A DNA stretch of 64,000 bases. Origin: Bretschneidera sinensis (Eukaryota > Streptophyta > Magnoliopsida > Brassicales > Akaniaceae). The stretch lies in contig CM043700.1 of assembly GCA_023935145.1 (NCBI GenBank), positions 31,373,001 to 31,437,000 of the forward strand, given 5' to 3'. The notes below the pieces were generated by a model. The model was given only the letters and a program-made list of their open reading frames with translations. It did not search any database and was not told the DNA's origin. The position numbers and the translations under genes are program-made. Each line of letters starts with the position of its first letter. Position 1 is the stretch's first letter. Positions 38,301-49,719 of this stretch are shown piece after piece.

Positions 38301-38352
38301 ACTTTCAGATCCAACGGGAGCAACTATGATGAGAACATATCTCACAATATAG
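32318..38352 (+). CDS. LCYE: Lycopene epsilon-cyclase, chloroplastic
   Basis: Eleven exons join in frame: 32318-32599, 33062-33233, 33550-33685, 33806-33916, 34015-34117, 34489-34632, 34715-34822, 35721-35817, 35900-36025, 36900-37032 and 38187-38352. They give 1578 nt (525 aa), the usual length of plant LCYE. A Ser/Arg-rich N-terminus looks like a plastid transit peptide. Residues 106-116 contain the dinucleotide-binding GCGPAG, then NNYGVWEDEF, AYGRVSRHLLHEELL, FMDYRDY and AMPMSSTRVFFEE, all lycopene-cyclase signatures. The hydrophobic C-terminus (FFLFGLALILQLDI, LMLFAFYMFIIAPND) is the LCYE membrane tail. The enzyme adds an epsilon ring to lycopene on plastid membranes, feeding alpha-carotene and lutein. 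LCYB is excluded by the N-terminal text and the C-terminal tail. The exon 1 donor (ACG|GTCACT) is weak but is the only one keeping frame. Confidence 0.96.
37095..37131. repeat. Short tandem repeat in LCYE intron 10
   Basis: CCATACCTTTAGTGGTTAT occurs twice in close succession (about 37077 and 37112). Confidence 0.7.
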
Positions 38353-38717
38353 TTCGTACCTTTCCTACTTTGCTTGTTGGATTACCATGGAAAGGTGCCC
38401 ACACACCCTTTAGATTTCTAGGTAAATGTATATATAGACAGTTAGAGTGTATATCTTGCTCTTATGCATATTCATAATTTCACTGTTTCTCTTATAGAAA
38501 TTCTGAGGTGCATGTTTATAAGGTACTTTTTTTTTTCTTCTTAAATTTTTATTTTCTCATTGATTCATTCTTGCTGTCAACCTTGGCCAAGTCTTATTCC
38601 CTGTTTTTGGATGTTACACTAACCTTAAACAGTATGCATGGATATTTGCTAACTCATATATCTGGAGTGATGTTTCATTCACTTGATCTTCCGCGGCAAA
38701 ATCATTCTGATTCATAA
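38353..38717. other. LCYE 3' flank
   Basis: Sequence between the LCYE stop and the LTR-like block. It presumably includes the 3' UTR, and no gene is seen. Confidence 0.4.
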
Positions 38718-40019
38718 TGTTAGGAAATATGATGATTGAAAAATAATCATCATATTTAACAGATAGAGAAAAAAAGACACAAAGATTTATAGCGGTTCGA
38801 CAATGAGCTTAAATCTACTTTTTCAATGGGCTTCTTCTTAGTCTACTGAGTTTCACTAATTTCAACAATTACACCTGGTTTTGTTTTTTGGGTACCAAGC
38901 AAACTTTTACACTTTGTCTTGCTATACGAGTAGCAAAAAAACCTTAACCTCCGTTTTACTTTTTGAAAAACACTACAAAAGTAGTAAATAACTAAATCTT
39001 AAGCTCGTGTGTAAAACTAACTCTGATTCTTCTTTTCTTGCTCTTCTGTTGAACACCTTTCAACGACCGCTGATTTATAACTTCAGCAAAACTTTCACAA
39101 AAGGCAACTTCTGTAACTTTCAATTTCAGACTGATATCTCTTTAAATGCAGATCATCTTATCTCTAACGTTCTTCTCCTTAGTAGACTTGGATCTTCTGA
39201 CTGGTTTTCATAAAACGATGAAACTTTTTGATAGTCGACTGGTTCTCTTTGGTAGTCGACTCATTGGTCGACTACTTCTCTCTACTTCACGGTTTGGTTC
39301 TGCTGTATGACTGATGTTGTGCTGTCCACCCTAGTGCTACCACGATACTGCTGCAGCATCTTGTCTTTCTTTAAAACTGGTCCGAGCTTACTTGTCCACT
39401 GGTTTGTGCCTTGCTTGTCCACTGGTCCGTCCCTTGCAATACTTGTTCTGCTTCAGATTCCGTGCTTACATTGGTCTTGGTTTTGTTTAAACAACTTGTT
39501 GACATGATGGTGATCGCACTAGCATTTATTAACGAAATTTCATCACTGCACCACTTCAAACTTAGTTCCCATGGACCCTACTTGCAGCACATTTTCTACC
39601 ACTTAGAATTTGTCTTGAACGGTGGCTTTATAGTTTTGCTTCAGATTCCGTGCTTACATTGGTCTTGGTTTTGTTTAAACAACTTGTTGACATGATGGCG
39701 GTCCCATTAGTATTTATTAACGAAATTTCATCACTGCACCAATTCACTTTTACACTTCAAGCTTAGTTCCAATGGACCCCATTTACAACACGCTTTCTAA
39801 CACTTAGAATTTGTCTTGCACGGTGGCTTTATAGTTCTTCTAATTACACAAGCTGCCATCACTGATGTTGTTTTGCTTGTAAAGTCTGTTTGGATTGTTC
39901 CTCTAATAAACACTTTCAACAATTAATGTAATCCTGTACACTAAACAACTTGTTAATCATTTAACACAGATTTGTCTACATTAAAATTAAACTTTAGGAT
40001 AATATGAAATATCCTAACA
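38718..40019. mobile_element. Solo-LTR-like block (Copia-type)
   Basis: The 1302-base block starts TGTTAGGAAATAT and ends ATATCCTAACA, the TG...CA inverted ends of an LTR. Near its left end TTTATAGCGGTTCGACAA followed by CTTAAATCTAC is wording seen in many plant Copia LTRs. No internal retroelement domain or second LTR is present. No matching 5-bp flanks were found, so solo-LTR status is inferred. Confidence 0.6.
39451..39835. repeat. About 188-bp tandem duplication in the LTR-like block
   Basis: CTTCAGATTCCGTGC starts at 39451 and 39639, and both copies continue through TTGTTGACATGATGG, ACGAAATTTCATCACTGC and ACTTAGAATTTGTCTTG. Confidence 0.85.
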
Positions 40020-41040
40020 CATGTTTTCTTGCTCATGTTTCTCGATTTTCTCCTGCCTCTATGTTTTGGTGCTGCGCACTCCAGTGAAAATTTGAATGGT
40101 TTGTTCAGTTAATAAGATGTTAATTACCTTCTGTGAAAGAGATATTTGGCCTCCATTTGCAATTGGGGAAAACTAGAACCATAGGCAAGCACACGATAAT
40201 CGAGCAGCACAAGATGACTGCTAGAGTAGGCTGTTACATCTTACTTCTCTCTCATTTTTTTTGTGGGATGAATTCTTCATAGATTTTGTACTGATTTGCT
40301 CAATGTGGGAGTGTCACAACCCACCCTAGGTACATATGTATGTATATTCTTGGCTTCACATTCGGTCGAAATTGTTGCCATCACTATAGGTGCAGTGTTG
40401 TTGGTCTGTTACAGGATATCTGGAATCGATTACATGGCTCCAATGGGATTACACTCCTAGCACTTGTGTGAAACATGCAGGAAGGTCTCATTGTACCTGA
40501 GGGAGTTTTGATATTTTTATCCTTGTGGATATGTAATTGGATATTCTTTGCCTGTTACAAGTCCTATATATTAATTTAGTTGCGAGGAATGAGACTACAG
40601 GTGATCGTGAATAAGTCGCGGTAGTCTGTTAGAGCTAATAATAGATATGAGAAATGTTTCCAACAGGTACAGTAATCAGTATTGCTTTTTTATTCCTTCT
40701 TTTGTATTGTAATCAGAATGAGGTGGCAGATGTGATGTCTGAACTCACAAGTTGTTGGTAGTCAACTGCTATTATAAAATGCATTGGGGTTAGTAAATAT
40801 TGCAAGACTCGTGGGATGAGTTATGATTAACTTGCAACAGCAAGGAATTACGGTGAACTTGCAAAGGAGAGAGAGAAAGAATACTAGTGAACATTGTAAG
40901 GAATAAAATAAAATAAAATGGGTCCATTATTGATGGTATTCATGTATGTAAGAAAGTCAACTCAAAGTTTTCCACAATGGCGGCTTTTGTCAGAATTCAA
41001 GGATGAAGAGTTGGTGATCAATGGGTTGTAGTTAAGCTCA
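40020..41040. other. Intergenic DNA between LTR-like block and NLR
   Basis: No coding frame recognised. It may include a displaced part of the LCYE 3' end and the NLR promoter. Confidence 0.35.
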
Positions 41041-41328
41041 TTCTGTTTGAGCCCTCTAGTTCTTGCAAAGCAGCCTTGTCCTTTCATTATTTAAAATCAG
41101 TGTACCTTTATCCATTGATTTTGTATCCCCTCTTGTCAACCTTGTTCTTAGCTTATGTGATTCTACGTCTGCAAGGATAAGCTATTCTGTTTGAGCCCTC
41201 TAGTTCTTGCAAAGCCTCCTCTTCCTTTCAGTATTTAAAATCTGTGTACCTCTATCCATGGATTTTGTATCCCCTCTTGTCAACCTTGTTCTTAGCTTAT
41301 ATGATTCTACGTCTGTAAGAATTAGCCA
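41041..41328 (+). repeat. 144-bp tandem duplication covering the NLR start
   Basis: Copy 1 (41041-41184) and copy 2 (41185-41328) both begin TTCTGTTTGAGCCC and extend into the first codons of the NLR. In copy 1 the position equal to the start codon reads ATT instead of ATG (41114). The period is a multiple of three, and an in-frame TGA separates copy 1 from copy 2. Confidence 0.9.
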
Positions 41329-43954
41329 TGTTGTGCATTTGAAGAAGAGGGTTATTTCCCTTGCAACTGCCCTAAGTGAATTGGAGGCAATAAGGAATGA
41401 CTTGAAGATGCAGGTTGAGCGAGCTGAGCTGAAGGGATTAACCTCTACAAACCAAGTCAAAGTGTGGCTAGAACAAGCACAAGTTGCTGAAATTAAAGCA
41501 AGCTCAATTGTAGATAACCTTGGACACAGCAGACGTCTACGCTTTGGGTGGTGCAATGCAAATTGTTCTTCAAAATACAAGCTGAGCAAGAAGATTTCAA
41601 AGATGCTGAATGAAATTGATCAACTGAAAGAAAAAGCTCCAAATACCGGTGTGGCTGCTGGGTTGCGCTTTGATTCTGTTGAGGAGATGCCTACAAGGCC
41701 AACTGTTGGCCTCAATGTGATGTTAGACCAGGTTTGGAAAATTCTTGCAGAGGATGAAGTTGGAATAATTGGAATTTACGGAGTGGGTGGTGTTGGGAAG
41801 ACAACGCTCTTAAAGAATATAAACAATGAATTCCTTACAAAATCTCACAGTTACGATGCAGTGATATGGGTTTTGGTCTCTAAGGATTTTGTTGCTGGTA
41901 AGATCCTACAGGTTATTGGAGCCAGGTTGGGATTGTCTTTGGAAGAGACAGAAAGCCAGGAACAAAGAGCTTCGAAATTGCATTGGGTTATGAGAAAGAA
42001 AAAATTTCTCCTGTTGTTAGATGATGTTTGGGAAGGATTTGATCTTCTGAAGATTGGAATCCCTCTTCCTGACAAGCAGAACAAGTCCAAGGTGATATTC
42101 ACAACGCGTTCAATGGACGTATGTAGCGCCATGGATGCTCAACAAAAGCTCAAAGTAGAGTTTTTGGGTCAGAACGAATCATGGCAACTTTTCTGTGATA
42201 GAGTTGGAGGAAAGGAGATTTTGGAGTCGCCATCAATTCGACCTCTTGCTGAGACCATAGTCAGAAAATGTGGAGGCCTACCACTCGCCTTGATCACCAT
42301 TGGACGAGCCTTGGCCAATAAAGAGACTGAACAAGAATGGATGTATGCAGTAGAAGTACTAAACAGATCTCCATCTGAACTTCGAGGTATGGAAGACGTA
42401 TTCACTCTCTTAAAGTTCAGCTATGACTATTTAGAGAATGATCTGTTAAGAGCTTGCTTCTTGTATTGTTCTCTGTTCCCTGAGGACTATTCCATTGAGA
42501 AAGATCAGCTTGTAGAATATTTAATTGGCGAAGGTTTTTTAGATGGCTCCCATGACAGTCATGCATATAACAAAGGGCATGCTCTCATCGGATCTCTAAA
42601 AGTGGCATGCTTGTTGGAAGCTGGTAATGAGAAAACCCAAGTAAAGATGCACGATGTTGTTCGAAGTTTTGGTTTATGGATAGCATCTGAACAGGGGAAG
42701 AAAAAGGAATTGATTCTAGTTGAAGCAAGTATGGGGCTGACTGAAGCTCCCAGAATTGAAAACTGGAGACAAGCTCTTGTAGTTTCTTTATTGGATAATG
42801 GAATCACAGTACTACCTGATAAACCTGTATGCCCCAATTTATCAACCTTGTTGCTCCAATGGAACAATGGTTTGAGCAAAATCCCAAGTGGGTTTTTTCA
42901 ATACATGCCAATTCTTAGAGTCCTGGATTTATCATTCACGGGTCTTAGAGAGATCCCAGTATCAATCAAATATTTGGTTGAGTTGTGTCATCTTGACTTG
43001 TCGGGGACAAATATACGTGCATTGCCTGAGGAGCTAGGAAGTCTTGCAAAGTTGAGGCATTTGGATCTGCAACGAACACTTTCTCTTAGAACAATTCCAC
43101 GCGAAGCTATATCTGGACTGATAAAACTGGAGGTTTTGAATTTGTATTATAGTTATGAAGGTTGGGATTTGCAGAATTTCGAAGGTGAGGAGGATGAAAT
43201 CGGGTTTGAGGACTTGGAAAGCTTGGAAAACCTTATCACACTTGGTATCACCATTACTTCAATGAATACCCTGAAGAGGTTGCAGAATTTCAGCACATTA
43301 CTGAATCGTATACAGTACTTATATATTAAAGAGTGCGAGGGTCTTTCAGAATTATCATCGAATACCAGTCATGGGAAAAAGTTGAGAAGACTTAGCATCA
43401 ATAACTGTTATGACTTGGAGTACATTGTAGTTGGTGCAGGAGCTGGAAAGGGCTGGCTGCCAAGCCTTGAGTTTCTTGCCTTGCATGGCCTTCCCAATTT
43501 AACCAGAGTGTGGAGGAATCCAGTGAGCAGAGAATGCCTAAAAAATCTTCGTTGCATAAATATTTGGCATTGCCATAAGTTGAAGAATGTTTCCTGGGTT
43601 CTACAACTTCCAAAGCTAGAGGTGATTTACTTGTTCTACTGCAGAGAAATGGAAGAAGTGGTGAGTGGAGATGAGATTTTGCCAGTTTCAGATTACAAAA
43701 CATTTCCAAGCCTTAGAACTCTCTCTATCCGGGATCTCCCTGAGTTAAGAAGTATCATTCCATTGACAATTTCTTTTCCTTCATTGGAAAGTATTGCTGT
43801 TATTGATTGCCCGAAACTGAAGAAGCTACCACTCGAAGCCAATAGTAAATCAACGTTACCAATAGTATATGGTAACAAGGACTGGTGGGATGGACTGGAC
43901 TGGGAGGAAGCAATGACAGGATCTGCAGTTCTTCCACATTTCATGTCAATCTGA
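41258..43954 (+). CDS. CC-NB-LRR disease resistance protein (RPS2/RPS5-like CNL)
   Basis: Single exon, 898 aa, with start ATG at 41258; earlier in-frame sense codons have no ATG. A coiled-coil region (1-110) is followed by an NB-ARC domain. This has a P-loop GVGGVGKTT at about 175, kinase-2 LLLLDDVW near 252-259, RNBS-B KVIFTTRS, GLPL CGGLPLAL near 337, RNBS-D CFLYCSLFPED and MHD motif MHDVV at about 464. Leucine-rich repeats run from about 520 (LRVLDLSFTGLREIP, LCHLDLSGTNIRALP) to the C-terminus. The CC lacks a clear EDVID motif, as in RPS2/RPS5-type CNLs. These are cytosolic or membrane-associated sensors of pathogen effectors that trigger hypersensitive immunity. All ATPase motifs look intact, so it may be functional. 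The matching effector cannot be inferred. Confidence 0.95.
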   Translation: MDFVSPLVNLVLSLYDSTSVRISHVVHLKKRVISLATALSELEAIRNDLKMQVERAELKGLTSTNQVKVWLEQAQVAEIKASSIVDNLGHSRRLRFGWCNANCSSKYKLSKKISKMLNEIDQLKEKAPNTGVAAGLRFDSVEEMPTRPTVGLNVMLDQVWKILAEDEVGIIGIYGVGGVGKTTLLKNINNEFLTKSHSYDAVIWVLVSKDFVAGKILQVIGARLGLSLEETESQEQRASKLHWVMRKKKFLLLLDDVWEGFDLLKIGIPLPDKQNKSKVIFTTRSMDVCSAMDAQQKLKVEFLGQNESWQLFCDRVGGKEILESPSIRPLAETIVRKCGGLPLALITIGRALANKETEQEWMYAVEVLNRSPSELRGMEDVFTLLKFSYDYLENDLLRACFLYCSLFPEDYSIEKDQLVEYLIGEGFLDGSHDSHAYNKGHALIGSLKVACLLEAGNEKTQVKMHDVVRSFGLWIASEQGKKKELILVEASMGLTEAPRIENWRQALVVSLLDNGITVLPDKPVCPNLSTLLLQWNNGLSKIPSGFFQYMPILRVLDLSFTGLREIPVSIKYLVELCHLDLSGTNIRALPEELGSLAKLRHLDLQRTLSLRTIPREAISGLIKLEVLNLYYSYEGWDLQNFEGEEDEIGFEDLESLENLITLGITITSMNTLKRLQNFSTLLNRIQYLYIKECEGLSELSSNTSHGKKLRRLSINNCYDLEYIVVGAGAGKGWLPSLEFLALHGLPNLTRVWRNPVSRECLKNLRCINIWHCHKLKNVSWVLQLPKLEVIYLFYCREMEEVVSGDEILPVSDYKTFPSLRTLSIRDLPELRSIIPLTISFPSLESIAVIDCPKLKKLPLEANSKSTLPIVYGNKDWWDGLDWEEAMTGSAVLPHFMSI

Positions 43955-44872
43955 TGGATGGATCATTTACTAGTGATTTTAGGTTCGAAAAGTTCTTCAT
44001 TGCTGTTATTTCCATTGAATTTAGCTTGTAATTTGTGAATGCTTGATGTGCAGCAGAGGTCTCCTAAGCATTTGATATGCTGTTATCATATTTGATCTCC
44101 TCATTTCTCTTCTTTTTCTCATGAGATTAATCAGCACTCATGATTTTGAAGCTCTCACTAGTATGACAAATTGCCATTTCAGACCCAGCTTCTCTCCAAC
44201 TTCCTCAAATGACTTTGCATCAAAAAGTTAGAATCTTTGCAACAGATTCCAAATAGGGATGTTTTGAATGGAGACGGCTAATATTCCAGTCTGAACTGAT
44301 AATTCAGGGGGAGATACTACAGTGCAATGTCATGGAAAAATAAATAGAATACTATCAATAAGTAGTACCCTTGACTCCTTGAGGTGTTTGATATAAATCT
44401 AAAATCCACTTCATCGCGTCATGGATGTTGTAATCCATAAATAGCAATCTGAAAATGAAAAACCTCCAGACACAAATTTAAGACAATCAGACTTGAAGAG
44501 GTGTTTCTTTCTACTAAGGACATTGTTAATGGCACTGATTACCATCTTTGGGTTCCCAAATCTGAGATTCTTGCGTGTTTGCCTGTCATGAGCGTATTTA
44601 GTTGCTGTTTAGATGTTTTTCAGCCTTAGCATTTATCTTAAATCCATGTTTATATGCCAAGTATCAAAGCAGAGTCATTTGTTATTGTACTTGTTTTCAT
44701 ACTTAAAGAAAAAGATACAATATCAACTTTTCATTCATTGTGTGCGTAAAATTGTGTTTTATATGGGATCCACAAATGTATAAATGGTTAAGATTGCATT
44801 ATTTTCTCAAAGGGTCTTTGATGAAAAAAGTAAATAATGAAAATTGAATTCAAAAGATCAAACATCACTCAC
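43955..44872. other. NLR 3' flank, intergenic
   Basis: No gene seen. It is expected to hold the NLR 3' UTR and spacer before the LINE. Confidence 0.4.
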
Positions 44873-44938
44873 AAGTATAGTATATACTTGCTGGTATAGC
44901 CTCATATTCCTCTCTCTCCAAATATAGTATATACTTGC
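44873..44938. repeat. Near-palindromic 19-mer repeated at the LINE 3' boundary
   Basis: AAGTATAGTATATACTTGC (44873-44891) and AAATATAGTATATACTTGC (44920-44938) are direct repeats 47 bases apart. The first 17 bases read almost the same on both strands. They bracket a small piece that still matches the LINE 3' region. Confidence 0.75.
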
Positions 44939-47900
44939 ATTCATGCTAGCTTTACAAGTGTAGCCATAAGTGATTTTCCTTTGTAATGTTTTACTATCCA
45001 CTTGATCTCGTTATTCCATCCTCCCACAGGCTGCCTTTGGATCTCTAATTTTTTTATGATTTGTTCCCAAATTTGTCTAGAGAAAAGACATTAATAGAAG
45101 AGATGAGATCTGGTTTCATTTGATCCATTACATAGCAGACAATTGGAATTGATGTTCATCCCTCATTTTGCCAGCCTAGACTTAGTGGCTAATCTGTCCA
45201 GAGATGCCAGCCAACTTATGAAACTGTGCCTAGGAATATGCCCTGTGAACCAAACAATTCTATGCCAGATAGTCTTCATTTTCTTATCTCTGAGATGCTG
45301 CCAAGTAGTTTGAGTTGTAAAACTTCCTGATTTGGAAGGCAGCCAGATTACCTTATCATTTTTAACTACATCCGGGACTAAAAAATCACATAAAGCACTT
45401 TGTATGTTTGCTAGATCGTCGGATCTTGCAGCTGGCCACTGCCAATCATTTTCTTTAATAATCACGGCTAACTTAGCTTGTTCTGTCAAGTTGGAATCAT
45501 AGATAACTCTCTTGTCGTAGTGATATAAGAGAGGACCAGAAGGATGCTAGTTGTCATACCATAGGTAAGTCTGTTGTCCATCTCCAATGGAATGCTTCAT
45601 CAGAGGTCTAGCTAGATGCCTTAGCTGAAGTAGTTTTCTCCATGACCATGAACAGTGTGCTGGTTGTTTTACTGACCAAAAGCTCCTTCCTTTAAGAATG
45701 CATTTATCAACCCATGCCACCCAAAGGGATCCTTATTTAGCAAACAGAAGCCAAAAATTCCTTCCATTCAAATAAATTCCTCAATGAATGACCACCCTCA
45801 GTTTTAGGAACACAAATATCTTCCCACTTTACTTTGGCCCCTTTAGCTGAGTTCTCTTTTCCACTCCATAACAAAGAAGCACAAGCACTAGTTACTGCTC
45901 TCGTAACTTTCTTAGGCAAAATGAAAATAAACTCCAATAGTTTGTGATGCTAAAGAGAACAGAGGAAATTAACTGGACGCTTCCTGCATATGAAAGGTGT
46001 TTTGCAGTCTAAGATTTAATTCTGAGGATTTTATCAATTAAAGGCTGAGAGTCCTTAAAAGTGAGTCTTCCAATGATAAGTGGTACACCAAGATACCTAA
46101 CAGGAAGCTTCCCAACTTGCAATCCTGTAGTTGATACAATTTGCTCCATATTTCCTTCAGTTATGCCACTGCAGTAAATTCCACTCTTTGCTAAATTAAC
46201 CTTTAAACCAGATAAGTGATAAAACTCTTCAAGAACTGTAGTAATTCACTGTATAGATTCTAGGCTACCATCAGTGAATAAAAGTAAATCATCTGCAAAG
46301 CAGAGATGGGTTAAGCTGAGATGATGGCACCTAGGATGATAATTGAGCCTTCCTGCTGTTGCTGCCTTGTGCAAAAGCTTTGATAAACCTTCCATAGCCA
46401 TGACAAAGATATAGGGAGATAAAGGATGCCCTTGCCTGATTCCTTTTTCTCCAGGAAAGTAGCCAGCAAGGGAACATTAATAGAAATAGAGAATTTCGGT
46501 GTAGTTATGCAAACTTTGACCCATTGAATAAACTGAGAAGGAAATCGAAGAGCCTTCATAATGTTTAGGATATAATCCCAATTGACAGAATCAAAAGCTT
46601 TCATAATATCCAATTTCATGGCACATCTAGGAGTCTTCTCCTTTCTATGGTAGTTTTTCCCAAGCTCCTGTGCAGGCAAGATATTATCCATGATTCTCCT
46701 CCCCTCCACAAATGCACACTGATTTAGACTGATGAACAATGGAGGGCAAGCTTTCAATCTGTTGGCAATTATCTTAGTAATTCATTTGTAAATTATATTG
46801 CAACAAGAAATAGGCCTAAAATCTGTCATTCTGGAAGGGTTTGGGACTTTAGGAGCGAGAGTAATTATAGTAGCATTTACCTCTCCTAACAACTGCCGAC
46901 ATTAAAAAATTCCAGAATTGCGTCAGTTACATCAGAGCCAACAATACTCCCAAGTATTTTTGAAGAAATCAGCTGTGAAACCATCTGGGCCAGGAGCTTT
47001 GTCATTTCTGAGACTAAACAGAGCTTTCTGTACTTCTTCTCTAGTAACTAGTCTAATAAGATTCTGTTGAAACTCTTCAGGAAGAGAAAAATTGGAAAGT
47101 TCTTTGGGATAAGCAACTGCACCACCATCACAGTTTGTGTCAGCCTTGTCCAACAAATTTTCAAAATAAACAATAGTCTCAGACTTGATTTCTAACTGCT
47201 TTTCTAAAAGAACACCAGAAGTTGTGGAAAGAGAAACAATTCTATTATAGGAGTTACTTGCCTTCACTACCCTGTGAAAGAAACTTGTATTTTGATCCCC
47301 CTCTTTGAGCCAAGTAACTCTTGACTTTTGCTTAAGGTAAGTCTCTTCTGCTAGAAGAAGATCAGCCAAAACTTTAGTTTGAGAGTGTTCAGCCTTTACT
47401 AGATCTGTAGAAGGAGAAGAAAGCAATTGAATTTGCAGATCATGAAGCTTGTCTTGAGCTTGAGTAACTCTATCATGAATGTTACTATAATGATTCTTAT
47501 TCAAGGCCTTAAGAAGAGGCTTAACGGCTTTCAACTTTTTACAAAGCTTACACATCTTGCACCCTGTAACCTGTAAAGTCCAACCTGCAGAAATTGTATT
47601 CATAAACTGGGGATGCTTTATCCAGAAATTGAAGAATTTAAAAGGCTTTGGATCATTGCTATAAGTTGTGAAGAGATTGACCAAACCAGCACAATGGTCA
47701 GAGACATCAGGAGGCAGAAAATTTGCCCTTGAAGTTGGAAATGTAAGTAACCAGGTGTCATTTACCAGAACCCTGTCCAACTTTTTTGCAAGTAGTCTAT
47801 TATCCCTTTTATTTGACCAAGTAAATTGGGGACCAGAGTACACCAAATCAAATAAATGAGTTTGGCAGAGACAATTGTAAAAAAACTGGCTCATCAGAAC

Positions 47901-48660
47901 TAGTATCTGACCTCTCCGACATGTGGCTTATAACATTGAAATCCCCATTAGAATCCAAGGAATATCTGGCAGAAATTGTTTGTAGTGAAAAAGCTCCTTC
48001 CAAAGCTGACTCCTTTCTAACTCTTTATTTGAAGCATAAATGAAAGAAGCAAAAAAATATTTCTGATTTTCAACATGATAGATGTGGCAATGAAGAGCTT
48101 GACTAGAGCTAGAACTAACAATGATTTTAATTTGAGGTCCCCAAACGGTCCAGATTCTACCAAGAGAAGCTGAAGTATAGTTATTTGCATAATTCCAGTT
48201 AGGGAACAAAGACCGAATAATTCCATCTGCTTTATCCTTGTTAACATGAGTCTCCAACAAACAAACAATATCCACTTGATGTTTTGCTAAGTATTTTTTA
48301 ACTTCCTTTTGTTTTTGAGGGTCATTTAGACCTCTCACATTCCAAAAGATGAGCTTCATTTAAATTGGGTGGAAGAGGAAGTACCTGAGGAATTTCTTCC
48401 TCTCTTCACTTGTTTTTTCCTTTTATGGTTCACCTGTTTGCATATTTCAGCAGCTCTGATGGCTGCTGCTCTAGGTTTCTTTGGTGAAGGATAGAACTCA
48501 ACTGTTTCTGCTTCCATTTCTGCTTCAACTGGATTCATATCTGCTGCATAGTTTCCTTCACATTCTTCTTCCTCTTGCTCAGTAGCCAGGACTGTGAGGA
48601 TATTTGGGATCGAGACTTGATCACTAAATTTCTTCGTCTGAATTTCTTCACATTCATCGT
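44892..48660 (-). mobile_element. Nearly complete, degenerate LINE retrotransposon
   Basis: Read on the minus strand. 48538-48356 encodes the basic tail of an ORF1-like protein (VNHKRKKQVKRGRNSS), and its end overlaps the ORF2 start at 48359. ORF2 opens with an APE-type endonuclease (MKLIFWNVRGLNDP, CLLETHVN, SDHCAGLV). It continues into reverse transcriptase (NDKAPGPDGFTADFF; CAFVEGRRIMDNI; AMKLDIMKAFDSVNWDY; LCFADDLLLFTDG near 46290) and a zf-RVT C-terminal part (AKGAKVKWEDICVPKTEG; SGSFTTQTTWQHL; DRLATKSRLAK). Frameshifts and stops at about 47910, 46930-46760, 46310 and 45940-45740 kill it. The 3' end lacks a clean poly-A. It shares protein motifs with the LINE in THO6-like intron 2. Confidence 0.9.
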
Positions 48661-48692
48661 GACATTAACACTGCTCTGCTATTTCTTTGCAG

Positions 48693-49719
48693 GTTGAAGT
48701 TCTAAGCCAGCTACACCATCCCCAAGTGGTTTTGCTGCTTGGAGTCTGTCCTGAGAGCGGCTGCCTAGTCTATGAATACTTGGAAAATGGAAGCCTGGAG
48801 GAATATATTTTCCATTGAAATGGAAACCACCTCTTCTTTGGTTTGTTCTGTTCCGGGAGCCAATTGTACATCGAGATCTAAAACCGGTTAAGATTTTGTT
48901 AGACAGAAATTATGTAAGTAAAAATGGGGATGTTGGGCTCGCTAAGCTCATTTCAGATGTTGTACCTGACAACATCACGGAGTACAGAAATTCGGTTCTT
49001 GCTGGTACTCTCCTACATGGTACCAGAGTATCAGAGAACTGGTACGATCCGATCAAAATCAGATCCATATGCTTTTGGAGTTAGAACCCTACAACTATTG
49101 ACAGCTCGCTGTCCAAATGATCTTCTATTGACTGTTGAAAATGCCATCAAGAACGGCTCCTTCACTGGCATTCTAGATAACTCAGTTACAGATTGGCCAC
49201 TGGCTGAAACTGAGGAATTAGCTCAACTTGCCTTGAAGTGTTCAAAACTTAGATGCTGGGATAGGCCAGATCTTGATAGTGAAGTCTTTCCAGTTCTCAA
49301 AAGACTTAATGATGTTGCAAACGCTAGTGTAAAGGTGGAAAGAAACAGTATATAATGCGCCAAGCCATTACTTCTGTCCAATCCCCCAGGTTAAAAACTG
49401 CATTTCATTAAAGGAATATTTGATTTTAAAGATTTGATTACTTGTAACAGCATGCATCTCAGATACTTGTTTTCTCTAAGCATCATTTTCTGATTAATGC
49501 AGGAAATTATGGATGATCCGCAAATTGCTGCTGATGGTTTTACTTATGTGTTAACATAGAGCAATCAAGGCATGGCTTGAGAAACATAATGTGTCACCAG
49601 TGACAAGGGTTAAACTCCGGCATTCACTGTTGACTCCAAACTACACGCCACATTCTGCCATACAGGAGTGGAGATCTCACATGACATTTTCAAGTGCCTT
49701 AGTTGACAAAGATGATTGA
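48693..49719 (+). pseudogene. U-box receptor-like kinase pseudogene (PUB33/PUB52-type)
   Basis: After an intron-like TTTCTTTGCAG at 48692 the frame reads VEVLSQLHHPQVVLLLGVCPE and LVYEYLENGSLEEYIF, then hits a stop. A deletion of about 30 codons then joins FR directly to EPIVHRDLKP, keeping the HRD motif. DVGLAKLI (DFG position) follows, then a frameshift, then AFGVRTLQLLTAR through DRPDLDSEV. After a second intron-like AATGCAG at 49502, a U-box remnant reads EIMDDPQIAADGFTY, a stop, then AIKAWLEKHNVSPVT and AIQEWRSHM. Intact relatives fuse a Ser/Thr kinase to a C-terminal U-box E3 ligase. The N-terminal USP domain and kinase N-lobe are absent. The LINE at 44.9-48.6 kb lies directly upstream and may have replaced the 5' part. 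Confidence 0.88.

Noticed and set aside
41200..43944. Several minus-strand and upstream-extended frames over the NLR
   Set aside because: They mirror the NLR coding strand. The extension before 41258 starts with TTG, not ATG.
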